Source: Neisseriaceae bacterium ESL0693 (GTDB lineage: Bacteria; Pseudomonadota; Gammaproteobacteria; Burkholderiales; Neisseriaceae). Taken from it: a stretch of DNA of 64,000 bases. The translations under genes and the position numbers were made by a program. The stretch covers positions 186,001-250,000 of the forward strand of contig JAQTIE010000007.1 of assembly GCA_029433475.1 (NCBI GenBank), read 5' to 3'. The notes under the pieces were generated by a model that saw only the letters and a program-made list of their open reading frames with translations, had not been told where the DNA came from and ran no database searches. This document shows, piece by piece, positions 24,864 to 35,932 of this stretch. Within the stretch, counting starts at the first letter, position 1. Every line of letters begins with the position of its first letter.

Positions 24864-25342
24864 TATGGCTCAACCGGCAGATAAGCCAACCGACGTACCA
24901 ATTGTTCAGCCGCATCCTGACGAATATCACGCCAGACCAGACGTTCTTCATTTTCCTTGGCCAATACTTCATGGTCTGAATAGTCCATATAACGGGTTAC
25001 TACCACGCGGATGGGGTCACCTAAAGGATCTCCATGCCGATAGGCCTGTACATTCACTTCCAAAGTCAATAAGTATTCAGCTGTATCACCCGATAAATCC
25101 ACTGCCGATGTGGTCTTGCTTTCATTGGCTGAAATGACTTTGACGGTGATGTCGGTATTGGTTTCATCCACTTCGACATTGGGCTGATGCCGTAATACGG
25201 TTTCAAGTGGCTTTTGCATGCTGCCACCTTCGATTTTCCAGCGCTGGTAAGGCATTGCCTGATCGAAAACAGAAGTACCTTTAAGATGAAAACCACAACC
25301 ACTGAGCAGTAATGCTAAAATCAGCAATAGCCATTTATTCAT
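24863..25342 (-). CDS. lptE: LPS-assembly lipoprotein LptE
   Basis: The 159-aa lipoprotein has the signal WLLLILALLLSGCGFHLKG with the lipobox Cys at about residue 16 and the conserved CGFHL(K/R)G of LptE/RlpB. LptE plugs the LptD barrel and helps insert lipopolysaccharide in the outer membrane. The start at 25342 is preferred because GGGA lies just upstream. It follows gatB and couples directly to holA. Confidence 0.92.
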   Translation of the reverse strand: MNKWLLLILALLLSGCGFHLKGTSVFDQAMPYQRWKIEGGSMQKPLETVLRHQPNVEVDETNTDITVKVISANESKTTSAVDLSGDTAEYLLTLEVNVQAYRHGDPLGDPIRVVVTRYMDYSDHEVLAKENEERLVWRDIRQDAAEQLVRRLAYLPVEP

Positions 25343-25371
25343 ATTTTTTCCCATCGGTCATCATGTCTGTA

Positions 25372-26799
25372 TTAAGCAAGTTTCACTTTAAGTAACTGCT
25401 GTACCTGTTGTGGATTTGCTTTACCACGAGAAGCTTTCATGACTTGCCCCACCAGTGCATTGAAGGCTTTTTCTTTGCCGGCTTTGAATTCTTCTACTGA
25501 TTTCTGGTTATTGGCCAATACTTCATCAATAATTTTCTCAATAGCACCGTTATCAGTCATCTGCTTTAAGCCATCACGTTCAATAATGGCATCTGCGCTA
25601 AGTTCACTTTGCCACATGGCTTCAAACACTTGTTTTGCCAGCTTGTTGCTCAAGGTTTGATCAGCGATGCGTTTGATCAATCCTGCCAGACGTTCGGGAC
25701 TGACCGGACTTTCGGTTAAGGTTAAACCGGCTTTATTGAGCGCGGCAGCCAACTCACCATGCATCCAGTTGGCCACTAATTTACCCTCACCGCTTAAATC
25801 TGCCGTCTCCTCAAACCAGGCGGCCTGCGCGCGCTGGGTTGTCAATAGTCTGGCATCATAGTCAGAGACGCCATATTGTTGAATAAACCGTTCAGCCATT
25901 TCTGCCGGTAATTCCGGCATGGCGGCTCTGGCCTTTTCCATCATACTGTCAGTGATCATTACAGGCAGTAAATCCGGATCAGGAAAATAGCGATAGTCAT
26001 GTGCATCTTCTTTACTGCGCATGGCACGGGTTTCACCCTTATCCGGATCAAAAAGTCGGGTCTGCTGGATAACCTGACCGCCATCTTCAATTAATTCAAT
26101 CTGACGATCAACTTCATAATTGATGGCCTGTTCCAGAAAACGAAATGAATTCAGATTTTTGATTTCACAGCGGGTACCAAATGCCTGCTGACCGTGCTGA
26201 CGCACAGAGACATTGGCGTCAATGCGGAATGACCCTTCGGCCATGTTGCCATCACAGATTTCCAGCCAGGTAACCAATTCATGCATGGTTTTGGCATAAG
26301 CTACCGCTTCAGCGGCAGAACGCATTTCAGGCTCTGAAACCACTTCAAGTAATGGTGTACCTGCCCGGTTTAGGTCAATACCGGTTGCATGCTCAAATGC
26401 ATCATGCACTGATTTACCCGCATCTTCTTCCATATGCGCACGCGTTACATTAATGGTTTTAACCTGCTCACCCACCACAATGTCCAGTTTACCCCGTTCA
26501 ACAATGGGTAAATCCATCTGACTGATCTGATAGCCTTTGGGCAAATCCGGATAAAAATAATTTTTACGGTCAAATACATTTTTACGGTTAATGGTGGCAT
26601 TTAAAGCCAGCCCCAGTTTAATCGCTTTATTCACCACTTCCCGGTTTAATACGGGCAAAGCCCCGGGCATTGCACAATCAACCACATTGGCATGAGTATT
26701 TGGCGACGCGCCAAAGGCAGTGGAAGAACCACTGAAGATTTTAGATTGTGTATTCAGCTGAACATGTATTTCCAGCCCGATTACGGTTTCCCAAGTCAT
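25372..26799 (-). CDS. gatB: Aspartyl/glutamyl-tRNA amidotransferase subunit B
   Basis: The 475-aa subunit binds misacylated Glu-tRNA-Gln or Asp-tRNA-Asn and phosphorylates the acid before amidation. Signatures include [12 protein letters not shown] (residues 5-16), [35 protein letters not shown] and the C-terminal YqeY-like tail [19 protein letters not shown]. It follows gatA by 41 bp. The gatCAB set implies use of the indirect amidation route. Confidence 0.97.
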   Translation of the reverse strand: MTWETVIGLEIHVQLNTQSKIFSGSSTAFGASPNTHANVVDCAMPGALPVLNREVVNKAIKLGLALNATINRKNVFDRKNYFYPDLPKGYQISQMDLPIVERGKLDIVVGEQVKTINVTRAHMEEDAGKSVHDAFEHATGIDLNRAGTPLLEVVSEPEMRSAAEAVAYAKTMHELVTWLEICDGNMAEGSFRIDANVSVRQHGQQAFGTRCEIKNLNSFRFLEQAINYEVDRQIELIEDGGQVIQQTRLFDPDKGETRAMRSKEDAHDYRYFPDPDLLPVMITDSMMEKARAAMPELPAEMAERFIQQYGVSDYDARLLTTQRAQAAWFEETADLSGEGKLVANWMHGELAAALNKAGLTLTESPVSPERLAGLIKRIADQTLSNKLAKQVFEAMWQSELSADAIIERDGLKQMTDNGAIEKIIDEVLANNQKSVEEFKAGKEKAFNALVGQVMKASRGKANPQQVQQLLKVKLA

Positions 26800-26840
26800 A
26801 TATCTGCTTTCTATATCATTCTTTTGGCTTACGATTAAGC

Positions 26841-28292
26841 TTATTGCGGCGCTTTGTTATGCCAGTCACTGTGTTGCTGAATCTGATGCGCTACACCCAA
26901 TAATCTGCTTTCACTAAAGTAATTACCGATCAACTGCACGCCAATCGGCAAGCCATTACGGTCAAAGCCTGCGGGCAGCGATAAGCCGGGCAAACCAGCC
27001 AGATTAAGTGAAACGGTATAAATATCCGATAAATACATCTGAACCGGATCATGATCATGACTGCCCAGTTTAGGCGCAGCCGATGGTGCAACGGGTGCCA
27101 GAATGATGTCACAGTCAGCTAAAGCAGTCTGAAAATCATTAGCCACCAGACGGCGCAGTTTCTGGGCTTTCAGGTAATAAGCATCATAATAGCCATGGGA
27201 TAACACGTAAGTACCAATCATGATGCGTCGTTTTACTTCATCACCAAAGCCTTCTGTACGGCTTTTACTGTACATTTCATCCAGATTATGAAATTGATCA
27301 GCCCGGTGGCCAAAACGGACACCATCATAACGCGACAGATTGGTACTGGCCTCAGCCGAAGCCAGCACATAATAGGCAGGAATAGACAATTCAGTCTGCG
27401 GCAGGCATACGTCCACCAATTCGGCGTCTTGCGTTTTCAATAACTGAATAACCTCATTAATGGCTTTTTGTACATCCTCACTCAGGCCTTCGCCAAAATA
27501 TTCGCGTGGCAAGCCAACCTTCAGACCTTTCAGTGGCTGATTTAGATCACGGGTATAGTCTTCCTTGCTGCGTTCAATACTGGTTGAATCCCGCTGATCA
27601 AAGCTGGCCATGCTGTTAAGTAACAGTGCACAGTCTTCAGCCGTCTGTGCCATGGGGCCGGCCTGATCAAAACTGGAAGCATAGGCCACCATACCGAAGC
27701 GGCTGATCACGCCATAGGTGGGTTTAATGCCGGTAATGCCGCAATGGGAGGCTGGCTGACGAATGGAACCGCCGGTATCTGATCCCAGGGCGGCGGGTGC
27801 CAGCCGCGCTGCTACTGCCGCAGCAGAGCCGCCGGACGACCCGCCCGGAACATGTTCATGCTGCCAGGGATTGCATGTAGCGCCATAAAAAGAGGTTTCT
27901 GTGGTCGAACCCATGGCGAATTCATCCATATTGGTGCGACCTAAAGTCACCATGCCTGCATCAAGCAGATTCTGAACCACGGTAGCGGTATAAGGCGAGG
28001 TAAAATTATCCAGCATCCGGCTAGCGCAGGCACTGCGCCAGTTTTGCTGACAGAAGATATCTTTATAAGCAATGGGCACACCGGTTAAAGTAGTGGCTGT
28101 ACCAGCGGCCAATCGTTCATCTGCCGCTCTGGCTTCAAGTAATGTCTGCTCTTTATCCAGTGTGATATAAGCATTAATAGCTGCATTCTTTTCTTTAATA
28201 GCGGCCAGATAGTCCTGTGCCAGCTCAACCGCACTACTTTGTTTATTTTGCAGTAATTCACTGCACTGCTTTAAAGTATAATTTTTTGTCAT
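26841..28292 (-). CDS. gatA: Aspartyl/glutamyl-tRNA amidotransferase subunit A
   Basis: The 483-aa amidase signature enzyme frees ammonia from glutamine for GatB. The catalytic Ser-cisSer-Lys triad is visible: Lys in [10 protein letters not shown] (about residue 74), and the serines in [18 protein letters not shown] and [14 protein letters not shown] (about 150-180). Length is standard. It starts 85 bp after gatC. Confidence 0.98.
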   Translation of the reverse strand: MTKNYTLKQCSELLQNKQSSAVELAQDYLAAIKEKNAAINAYITLDKEQTLLEARAADERLAAGTATTLTGVPIAYKDIFCQQNWRSACASRMLDNFTSPYTATVVQNLLDAGMVTLGRTNMDEFAMGSTTETSFYGATCNPWQHEHVPGGSSGGSAAAVAARLAPAALGSDTGGSIRQPASHCGITGIKPTYGVISRFGMVAYASSFDQAGPMAQTAEDCALLLNSMASFDQRDSTSIERSKEDYTRDLNQPLKGLKVGLPREYFGEGLSEDVQKAINEVIQLLKTQDAELVDVCLPQTELSIPAYYVLASAEASTNLSRYDGVRFGHRADQFHNLDEMYSKSRTEGFGDEVKRRIMIGTYVLSHGYYDAYYLKAQKLRRLVANDFQTALADCDIILAPVAPSAAPKLGSHDHDPVQMYLSDIYTVSLNLAGLPGLSLPAGFDRNGLPIGVQLIGNYFSESRLLGVAHQIQQHSDWHNKAPQ

Positions 28293-28377
28293 GGCTTATT
28301 AAATATTCCGACTCAATTTCAACCGGTCTGAAAATGGAAAATGATAAATTTAAAGATGAACACATCTGCCAAGCAGA

Positions 28378-28665
28378 CTATTCAATGACTTTGGGTACCA
28401 GATATAAATCTTTATCCACCATCGGTGCAGTCGACTGTAACGCGCTATGCTGATCCAGTTCAGTCACCACATCAGCCCGCATACGCAAAGCCAGCTCATG
28501 CGGGTGAGCCATGGGCTCGACATTTTCTGTATTTACCGATTGCATTTTTTCGACCATACTGAAGATATGGTTAAGTTCACCTAACATATTATTTTGCTCG
28601 GACTCAGATAAACTTAGCCGCGACAACCGCGCCAGTTTATCTACATCACTTAATGTTAAAGCCAT
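28378..28665 (-). CDS. gatC: Aspartyl/glutamyl-tRNA amidotransferase subunit C
   Basis: The 95-aa subunit wraps around GatA and GatB and stabilises the complex. The family pattern is present: VDKLARLSRLSLSESEQNNM, LNHIFSMVEKMQSVNTENVE and PMAHPHELALRMRADVV. AAGGA precedes the ATG at 28665. It is the first gene of the long leftward unit and diverges from mreB. Confidence 0.95.
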   Translation of the reverse strand: MALTLSDVDKLARLSRLSLSESEQNNMLGELNHIFSMVEKMQSVNTENVEPMAHPHELALRMRADVVTELDQHSALQSTAPMVDKDLYLVPKVIE

Positions 28666-28853
28666 CAAAAAATCCTTAAATTTGATTTAGCAAAACGGGC
28701 AAACTGCGGTATCATTGCGCGTTCTGGTTTGGTTAGCATAATTGCACTGATTATAACCGAAAACCGCATTTTTTGGCGCAACGATTTTATCGCCCGAATG
28801 CTGTCGTCAGGATACAGACAGACCCTAGGCAGACCGATTAATTTAAAGCTTAA

Positions 28854-29909
<1,056 letters not shown>

Positions 29910-29932
29910 GCTTCAGTATTGTGTGATTCGTG

Positions 29933-30799
29933 ATGGCCGAACCTTCATTACATTTCGTTCAAAACGGGCTGCGCCCGACCAGTAAACTGGTGTTGTGTTC
30001 TTTAGCAGCAATTGCCTTGCTGTTGCTGGATCACCGCTATGATGCTATTGAGCGAGGGCGCACATACATAGCCGCCACTTTATATCCCTTACAGTGGCTG
30101 GCGAAGCAACCGATCAATCTGACCAGTGAAGTGACCGGTTATTTTCAGAATCAGACCAGACTACTGCACGAAAACCAAACGCTGAAAGCGCAAAATACAC
30201 AACTGAAATTGTCTTTGCAGCAACAGCAGATACAATTACAATCAGCCGCGCAGGTGATGCAACAGGCACGACTGCAACAACAGGCATTGCCCCAGTCTCA
30301 GATTGCACAGATTATTTCCAGCAACAGCAATCCTCTGTCGGATCGGTTTATCATTAACAAAGGGTCACACGATCATGTTCAGGCGGGTGATCCGGTCAGT
30401 GATGAAAAAGGTGTTATTGGTCAGGTTTCCTCAGTGCAGCCCTTTAGTGCCGAAGTAACATTGATCACCAGCAATAATATTGCCATTCCTGCCATGGTGA
30501 TGCGCACGGGCGTACGTACTTTGGTTTATGGACGTTCAGGCGGTCTGGATCTACGCTTTTTTCCAGCCAATTCCAGTTTGCAAAAAGGTGATCTGCTGGT
30601 CACTTCGGGGCTGGACAGCGCTTACCCTACCGGTATTCCCATTGCCATGGTTGAAATGGCGCAAAGTGGCAGTGGTTCACCATATTACCGGGCACAGATC
30701 AGCCCGGTGGCCAGTGTTCGCAGCAGTAATTTTGTACTGGTTATTCCGCAGAAAAAAAATCGAACTGCTGCTATTATTTCTCCTGTACCAGACAAATAA
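29933..30799 (+). CDS. mreC: Rod shape-determining protein MreC
   Basis: The 288-aa protein has a short cytoplasmic N-terminus, one membrane span (about residues 18-36), a long periplasmic coiled coil (about 65-115, very Gln-rich) and the beta-rich MreC domain with VSDEKGVIGQVSSVQPFSA and FFPANSSLQKGDLLVTSGLD. It links MreB filaments to the penicillin-binding protein and RodA. A GTG at 29930 is an alternative start. Confidence 0.95.
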   Translation: MAEPSLHFVQNGLRPTSKLVLCSLAAIALLLLDHRYDAIERGRTYIAATLYPLQWLAKQPINLTSEVTGYFQNQTRLLHENQTLKAQNTQLKLSLQQQQIQLQSAAQVMQQARLQQQALPQSQIAQIISSNSNPLSDRFIINKGSHDHVQAGDPVSDEKGVIGQVSSVQPFSAEVTLITSNNIAIPAMVMRTGVRTLVYGRSGGLDLRFFPANSSLQKGDLLVTSGLDSAYPTGIPIAMVEMAQSGSGSPYYRAQISPVASVRSSNFVLVIPQKKNRTAAIISPVPDK

Positions 30800-30814
30800 G
30801 ACTCAATTGTCACC

Positions 30815-31312
30815 ATGACCGAAATTGATAACCTTCATCGCCACATCCGTAAACGTTTTTTTATATTCAGTTTAGCGGTGGCGTTATTACTGGATTTTAT
30901 TCCATTTTCACCCATGATCAGTCATTGGCTGCCAAACTGTACTGCACTTTTTACGCTGTACTGGGCATTACACCGGCCACAGAATCTGGGTATTGGTGTT
31001 GCGTTTGTCATCGGGCTGATTCTGGATGTCGGTACAGCTACACCTTTAGGGTTACACGCTTTAGCTTACATTTTTGCTGTTTACGTTATTCAGCAAAACC
31101 GCAATCAGATACTGGCCTATTCTTATGGCCTGCAATCATTGGCGGTTTTGGGGGCATTGATATTAATGGATTTCATCATCATTATTATTCATTTCTTTGC
31201 CTCACATCAATTTGTTGGCTGGTTTATTTTTTTGCCGTCTTTTATTAGTGCTCTGTTATGGCCATTATTAAGTAAACTCATGCTGTATTCTTCTCAATTC
31301 AGGCATTTATGA
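30815..31312 (+). CDS. mreD: Rod shape-determining protein MreD
   Basis: The 165-aa inner-membrane protein has five or six hydrophobic spans and the MreD-type motif IGVAFVIGLILDVGTATPLGLHA (in part, about residues 65-85). It works with MreC in the elongasome. It overlaps the start of mrdA by four bases (ATGA), so the two are translationally coupled. Confidence 0.93.
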   Translation: MTEIDNLHRHIRKRFFIFSLAVALLLDFIPFSPMISHWLPNCTALFTLYWALHRPQNLGIGVAFVIGLILDVGTATPLGLHALAYIFAVYVIQQNRNQILAYSYGLQSLAVLGALILMDFIIIIIHFFASHQFVGWFIFLPSFISALLWPLLSKLMLYSSQFRHL

Positions 31313-33354
31313 AAGCGTTAAAATTTCATTCCAAGCCACCTCGTGCTACGAAACCGCCCCGCTTTCGTGATCATGGATTACGGGTTGCTGTAGCATTCAG
31401 TCTTATTGTTTTATGTTTTTGCCTGCTTATCGGCCGGTTTGTTTATCTTCAGATATTCAAATATGATTACTATGTTGCCGCTGCAACCAGTAACCGTATT
31501 TCCCTGATTCCTACGCCACCGGTACGCGGCGAGATTGTTGATGTTAATGGCGTTGTTCTGGCTCATAATTATCCGGCCTATTCGCTTGAACTGATTCCCA
31601 GTGAAATACCCGGCAATCTGGAAGATACCATAGAAGCATTGCGTAGCTATGTTAACATCACAGCTGCCGATCTGAAACGCTTTAAAAAATTCCGTACTGA
31701 TTACCGCTCTTATGATCGCACTCCTTTAAAACTGAAGCTGACCATTGAAGAAGCCAGCACACTGGCGGCTCAGTTATACCGCTTTCCCGGCGTGGAAATC
31801 AATGCGCGAACGTTTCGTGATTATCCTTATGGAGCCCTTACCGGTCATTTTATCGGCTATATAGGCCGCATCAGCGATAAAGACATGACGTCTTTAGATA
31901 AAAATAAACTCACTGCACTGTATCGGGGCAGCACCCATATTGGCAAAATGGGATTGGAACAGTTTTATGAACGACAATTACACGGTACGCCGGGGTTTAA
32001 AGAAGTAGAAAAAGATGCCCAAGGGCATATTGTGCGTACCATCAAAACGGTACCACCCATACCAGGGCAAACTTTACGTCTTGGTCTGGATATTCGTGTA
32101 CAGCAGGAAGCAGATCGTTTACTTGGCAACCAGCGTGGTGCCATCGTGGCTTTAGATCCGCAAACGGGCGCGGTATTGGCCATGGTATCAAAACCGAGCT
32201 ACGATCCGAATTTATTTATTGATGGCATTGATACCGATACCTGGAAAAGTTTGAATGAAGACTGGCGCCATCCCTTACTCAACCGAGCTACACAAGGTAT
32301 GTACCCCCCCGGTTCAACCTTTAAGCCTTTTCTGGGCATGGCGGCTCTGGAAAGTGGCAAACTGACACAAAACACGGTATTACCGGCACCGGGTGCATGG
32401 AGCATTCCCGGTTCAACCCATCAGTTCAGGGATGCAGCACGCAATGGCCATGGCTCGGCCAATTTAAGCCGTGCTATTCAAGTATCTTCGGATACATTTT
32501 TTTACCGGCTTGGCTATGAAATGGGTATTGATAAAATGTCGCCCTATCTGGCTCAGTTCGGACTGGGTCGACAAACCGGCATAGACATGCCACATGAATA
32601 CTCTGGTGTTTTACCCTCGCGGGAATGGAAAGCAAAACGTTTTGCCAAAGCCAATCTGGCCACTCGTACATGGCAACCGGCAGACAGTGTCAGCATGGCC
32701 ATCGGACAAGGTTATAATGCTTATACGCCGTTGCAAATGGCATTTGCCACCGCCATTCTGGCCAATGATGGCATTGTATTTCGCCCGCATCTGGGGCAGG
32801 CCTTGCTGGATCATAATGAACGCAAGATCACTTATATTGACCCCATGCCTATCCGCACATTGCCTTTTAAGCGTGAAAATTTTGAATACATTAAACAGGC
32901 CATGCAAAAAGTATTGCAACCGGGCGGTACTGCGGCTTCAATAGGTGCTGGTCTGAATTACACCATGGGTGGCAAAACAGGTACGGCGCAGGTGGTACGC
33001 ATCAAACAAGGTGCCCGCTACAATGCTTCTGCACTGGCCTTGCAACACCGCGATCATGCCTGGTTTATCGCGTTTGCTCCAGCATCTAAACCAAAGATTG
33101 CGGTAGCGGTGATTCTGGAAAATAATGGCTGGGGCATTACAGCAGCGCCGATCGCCAAGCAATTGATTGACTTTTATCTGTTAAAACTCAAGAATCTGCC
33201 GGACAATGCCTTGCCCAAAGCAGACGAAGAAACACAAAGTAATGATTTAAATAATAATGCCATGATGGATGCACGAGAATTTGAGGAAGCCACACCAACA
33301 CCAGTTCCTCCTTTATTACGCGCCTATCAGGCCAGTACAACTGGTACAGATTGA
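31309..33354 (+). CDS. mrdA: Penicillin-binding protein 2 (elongasome transpeptidase)
   Basis: The 681-aa protein has one N-terminal membrane span (about residues 28-48), the pedestal/dimerisation domain (about 60-250) and the transpeptidase domain. Active-site motifs are visible: STFK with the nucleophile Ser (PPGSTFKPFLG, about residue 343), SSD (about 395) and KTG (MGGKTGTAQVV, about 555). It cross-links peptidoglycan during side-wall growth with RodA, encoded next. The C-terminus has an Asn- and Pro-rich tail longer than in E. coli PBP2. Confidence 0.97.
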   Translation: MKALKFHSKPPRATKPPRFRDHGLRVAVAFSLIVLCFCLLIGRFVYLQIFKYDYYVAAATSNRISLIPTPPVRGEIVDVNGVVLAHNYPAYSLELIPSEIPGNLEDTIEALRSYVNITAADLKRFKKFRTDYRSYDRTPLKLKLTIEEASTLAAQLYRFPGVEINARTFRDYPYGALTGHFIGYIGRISDKDMTSLDKNKLTALYRGSTHIGKMGLEQFYERQLHGTPGFKEVEKDAQGHIVRTIKTVPPIPGQTLRLGLDIRVQQEADRLLGNQRGAIVALDPQTGAVLAMVSKPSYDPNLFIDGIDTDTWKSLNEDWRHPLLNRATQGMYPPGSTFKPFLGMAALESGKLTQNTVLPAPGAWSIPGSTHQFRDAARNGHGSANLSRAIQVSSDTFFYRLGYEMGIDKMSPYLAQFGLGRQTGIDMPHEYSGVLPSREWKAKRFAKANLATRTWQPADSVSMAIGQGYNAYTPLQMAFATAILANDGIVFRPHLGQALLDHNERKITYIDPMPIRTLPFKRENFEYIKQAMQKVLQPGGTAASIGAGLNYTMGGKTGTAQVVRIKQGARYNASALALQHRDHAWFIAFAPASKPKIAVAVILENNGWGITAAPIAKQLIDFYLLKLKNLPDNALPKADEETQSNDLNNNAMMDAREFEEATPTPVPPLLRAYQASTTGTD

Positions 33355-33367
33355 TAAAGCAAATTTT

Positions 33368-34492
33368 ATGCATACTGAATTTACCTGGTTAAAAAATTTA
33401 TGGCAGCGATTATGGACACCCATGGATGTATGGCTGTTTTACGCGATGCTGATTATCTATGTCATGAGCCTGTTTCTACTGTATTCTGCTGATGGACAGG
33501 ATTTCGGACAACTGGAAAATAAAACCGTTCATACCATTTTAAGTTTTATTTTGCTGTGGGTAGTGGCCAGAACACCGCCACAGATTCTCAGTAGTTTTGC
33601 GCTGCCTGTATATATATTGGGTATATTCTTACTGATCGGCGTTCATTTTATAGGTATTACCGTTAACGGCTCTACTCGCTGGTTAAGTATAGGCATCACC
33701 CGTATTCAGCCATCGGAAATCATGAAAATTGCGGTTCCCATGCTGGTGGCCTGGTATTTCCAGCGCTATGAAAGTAATATCCGCTGGTATCATTATATAG
33801 TGGCCTTTATTCTGATTATCCTGCCAGTGGCTTTGATTCTGAAACAACCTGATCTGGGTACGGCTACTTTAATTATGGCTTCGGGGCTATTCGTTATTTT
33901 CTTCGCCGGTCTGCCCTGGAAAGTCATCATTGCCGCCATTGTCGGTTTTATTGCCATGCTGCCGATCATCTGGAATTACGGCATGCATGATTATCAGCGC
34001 ATGCGCGTATTGACGCTGCTTGACCCGACTAAAGACCGTCTTGGTGCCGGCTATCATATTCTGCAATCCATGACCGCTATTGGTTCGGGGGGCATCTGGG
34101 GCAAAGGCTGGTTAGGCGGCTCTCAGACACATCTTGATTATATTCCTGAATCCACTACCGATTTTATCTTTGCCGTGTTTGGAGAGGAATTCGGCCTAAT
34201 CGGCAATATTTTATTGGTGTGTGTGTACACGTTTATTCTTGGGCGTGGTCTGTATATTACTTTACATGCTACCAACTTATATAGCCGTACATTGGCCGGT
34301 GCTTTAACCATGACATTATTTTGCTATGCTTTTGTCAACATGGGTATGGTAAGCGGTATCTTGCCGGTGGTGGGTGTTCCTTTACCCTTGGTCAGTTATG
34401 GTGGTACCGCCACATTATCTGTCATGATGATTCTGGCCATGTTGATGGGCATTGGCAATCAACAGCAGCAACATGCCCGCTATCATCGTTAG
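33368..34492 (+). CDS. rodA: Peptidoglycan glycosyltransferase RodA
   Basis: The 374-aa SEDS glycosyltransferase has about ten membrane spans. Characteristic SEDS sites are GSTRWLSIGITRIQPSEIMK, ILKQPDLGTATLIMASGL and the catalytic Asp region PESTTDFIFAVFGEEFGL, plus PVVGVPLPLVSYGGT near the end. It pairs with PBP2. The ATG at 33368 lies 13 bp after mrdA's stop; an open frame reaches back into mrdA (33269) but is not needed. A strong terminator follows. Confidence 0.96.
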   Translation: MHTEFTWLKNLWQRLWTPMDVWLFYAMLIIYVMSLFLLYSADGQDFGQLENKTVHTILSFILLWVVARTPPQILSSFALPVYILGIFLLIGVHFIGITVNGSTRWLSIGITRIQPSEIMKIAVPMLVAWYFQRYESNIRWYHYIVAFILIILPVALILKQPDLGTATLIMASGLFVIFFAGLPWKVIIAAIVGFIAMLPIIWNYGMHDYQRMRVLTLLDPTKDRLGAGYHILQSMTAIGSGGIWGKGWLGGSQTHLDYIPESTTDFIFAVFGEEFGLIGNILLVCVYTFILGRGLYITLHATNLYSRTLAGALTMTLFCYAFVNMGMVSGILPVVGVPLPLVSYGGTATLSVMMILAMLMGIGNQQQQHARYHR

Positions 34493-34522
34493 AATCAATC
34501 ATCTGCTGATACAATGATTCAG

Positions 34523-34564
34523 TATAAAACGGTTTTTGTTATCTTTAGCAAAAACCGTTTTATA
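34523..34564. terminator. Bidirectional terminator after rodA
   Basis: A perfect 16-bp stem (34523-34538 with 34549-34564; core AAAACGGTTTTTG) with a 10-nt loop and A/T-rich flanks separates the rod-shape operon from the convergent transporter gene. Confidence 0.85.
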
Positions 34565-34594
34565 TTATTTCTCAGTGAACATATTAATTAATGA

Positions 34595-35878
34595 TTATTC
34601 TGATATATCATTATGCTTGGTCTCAGGCATCATCCACATGGCCACCAATGATAAAGCACCTGAAAGCATGACATAATAAGCCGGCCCTACCGGTCCTATC
34701 TGGGGAATCAGCCAGGTAATAATGAATTGAGTAGTACCGCCAAAAATGGTGGCGCCGATTGCATAAATCAGGGAAACACCTGTCGCTCGGAAAGCTTTAG
34801 GCATCATCTCCGGAATAGACACCAGACAAACAGCACCACTCATACCAGACAACCATGTAATGCACATGGTTACAATAATCAATATCCAGACATTACCGCT
34901 TTTATCCAGCCAGTAAAATAAAGGCACTATGATCAAAGTCAGCAGCATTCTTGGCCAGATAATGATGTTTTTACGATTATATTTATCCGCCAGATAACCA
35001 CCCACTAATGATGAGGCAAACAGCATCATGCCACCGATAGCAGTAGCAATCTGTGCCGTCACGTCATTCAGCTTTAAGGTGGTTAAGGCATAAGTGGTCA
35101 TATAATTGCCCACCTGCACCGATATCGTTGAAGACATCATGATCAAAATACCCAGAATAAAGAAACGGGTGTATTTCGATAATAAAGTGCTTACTATTTT
35201 GATACTGGTGTGTTCTGTTGGCGCTTCCATGGTTTCAGGCAATGCCCGCCTGATGTAGAGCGCAATCGGTACCAGCAGAATACTCAGTATAAAAGGCAAA
35301 CGCCAACCCCAGGCAAGTAATTGTTCAGCCGTCAGCACCCAGGAAACCAGTATACCCACCAAACCGCCAACGAATACCGCTATGCCCTGACTGGCCATCT
35401 GCCAGCTGGCATAAAAAGCACGCTTGTCAGGCGGTGCGATTTCCACCAGCATTGCCGATACCGGCCCTACTTCTCCGCCAAGCCCCAGACCTTGAAGTAA
35501 TCGTGCAACCAATACAATGATGGGTGCAGCCATGCCGATCTGTTCATAGCTTGGCGTAGCGGCCAGACCCAGAGTACCAATGGTAATTAAAGCCACCGTT
35601 AGAATCATGGCAGCTTTGCGGCCGGCTCGGTCAGCAAAAGTACCGATTAAAAAACCACCTAGCGGACGGGTAAAAAACCCGACACCATATACCGCTACTG
35701 AAGCCAGTAATGTTGTGAGCTCATTGCCGGTAGGAAAAAATGTTTGTCCAATATAGGTAGCAAAAAAGGAATAAATGATAAAATCATAGAACTCAAGAGC
35801 ATTTCCTGCCACAGCGGCCATCACAACTTTGGCCGAGGGCGGTTTACATCCCGAGACAACAGTATTTGTGGTTGTCAT
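34595..35878 (-). CDS. MHS-family (metabolite:H+ symporter) MFS transporter
   Basis: The 427-aa protein has 12 predicted spans. It carries signature sites of the MHS branch: GNALEFYDFIIYSFFATYIG (residues 26-45), FFTRPLGGFLIGTFADRAGR (about 77-96) and RLLQGLGLGGEVGPVSAML (about 129-147). The branch contains citrate, alpha-ketoglutarate, proline/betaine and shikimate carriers. Citrate/tricarballylate-type carriers look closest, but substrate cannot be set from sequence alone. It is 54 bp downstream of an M20 amidohydrolase on the same strand and may import its substrate. Confidence 0.82.
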   Translation of the reverse strand: MTTTNTVVSGCKPPSAKVVMAAVAGNALEFYDFIIYSFFATYIGQTFFPTGNELTTLLASVAVYGVGFFTRPLGGFLIGTFADRAGRKAAMILTVALITIGTLGLAATPSYEQIGMAAPIIVLVARLLQGLGLGGEVGPVSAMLVEIAPPDKRAFYASWQMASQGIAVFVGGLVGILVSWVLTAEQLLAWGWRLPFILSILLVPIALYIRRALPETMEAPTEHTSIKIVSTLLSKYTRFFILGILIMMSSTISVQVGNYMTTYALTTLKLNDVTAQIATAIGGMMLFASSLVGGYLADKYNRKNIIIWPRMLLTLIIVPLFYWLDKSGNVWILIIVTMCITWLSGMSGAVCLVSIPEMMPKAFRATGVSLIYAIGATIFGGTTQFIITWLIPQIGPVGPAYYVMLSGALSLVAMWMMPETKHNDISE

Positions 35879-35932
35879 TATCTCATTCTCAGCTGATTAA
35901 ACAGGGGTATTGGAATCTTGTATAAAAGCGAT

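Noticed and set aside
33269-33367. Upstream extension of rodA into mrdA
   Set aside because: It would overlap the end of mrdA in another frame; RodA proteins begin near the ATG at 33368.
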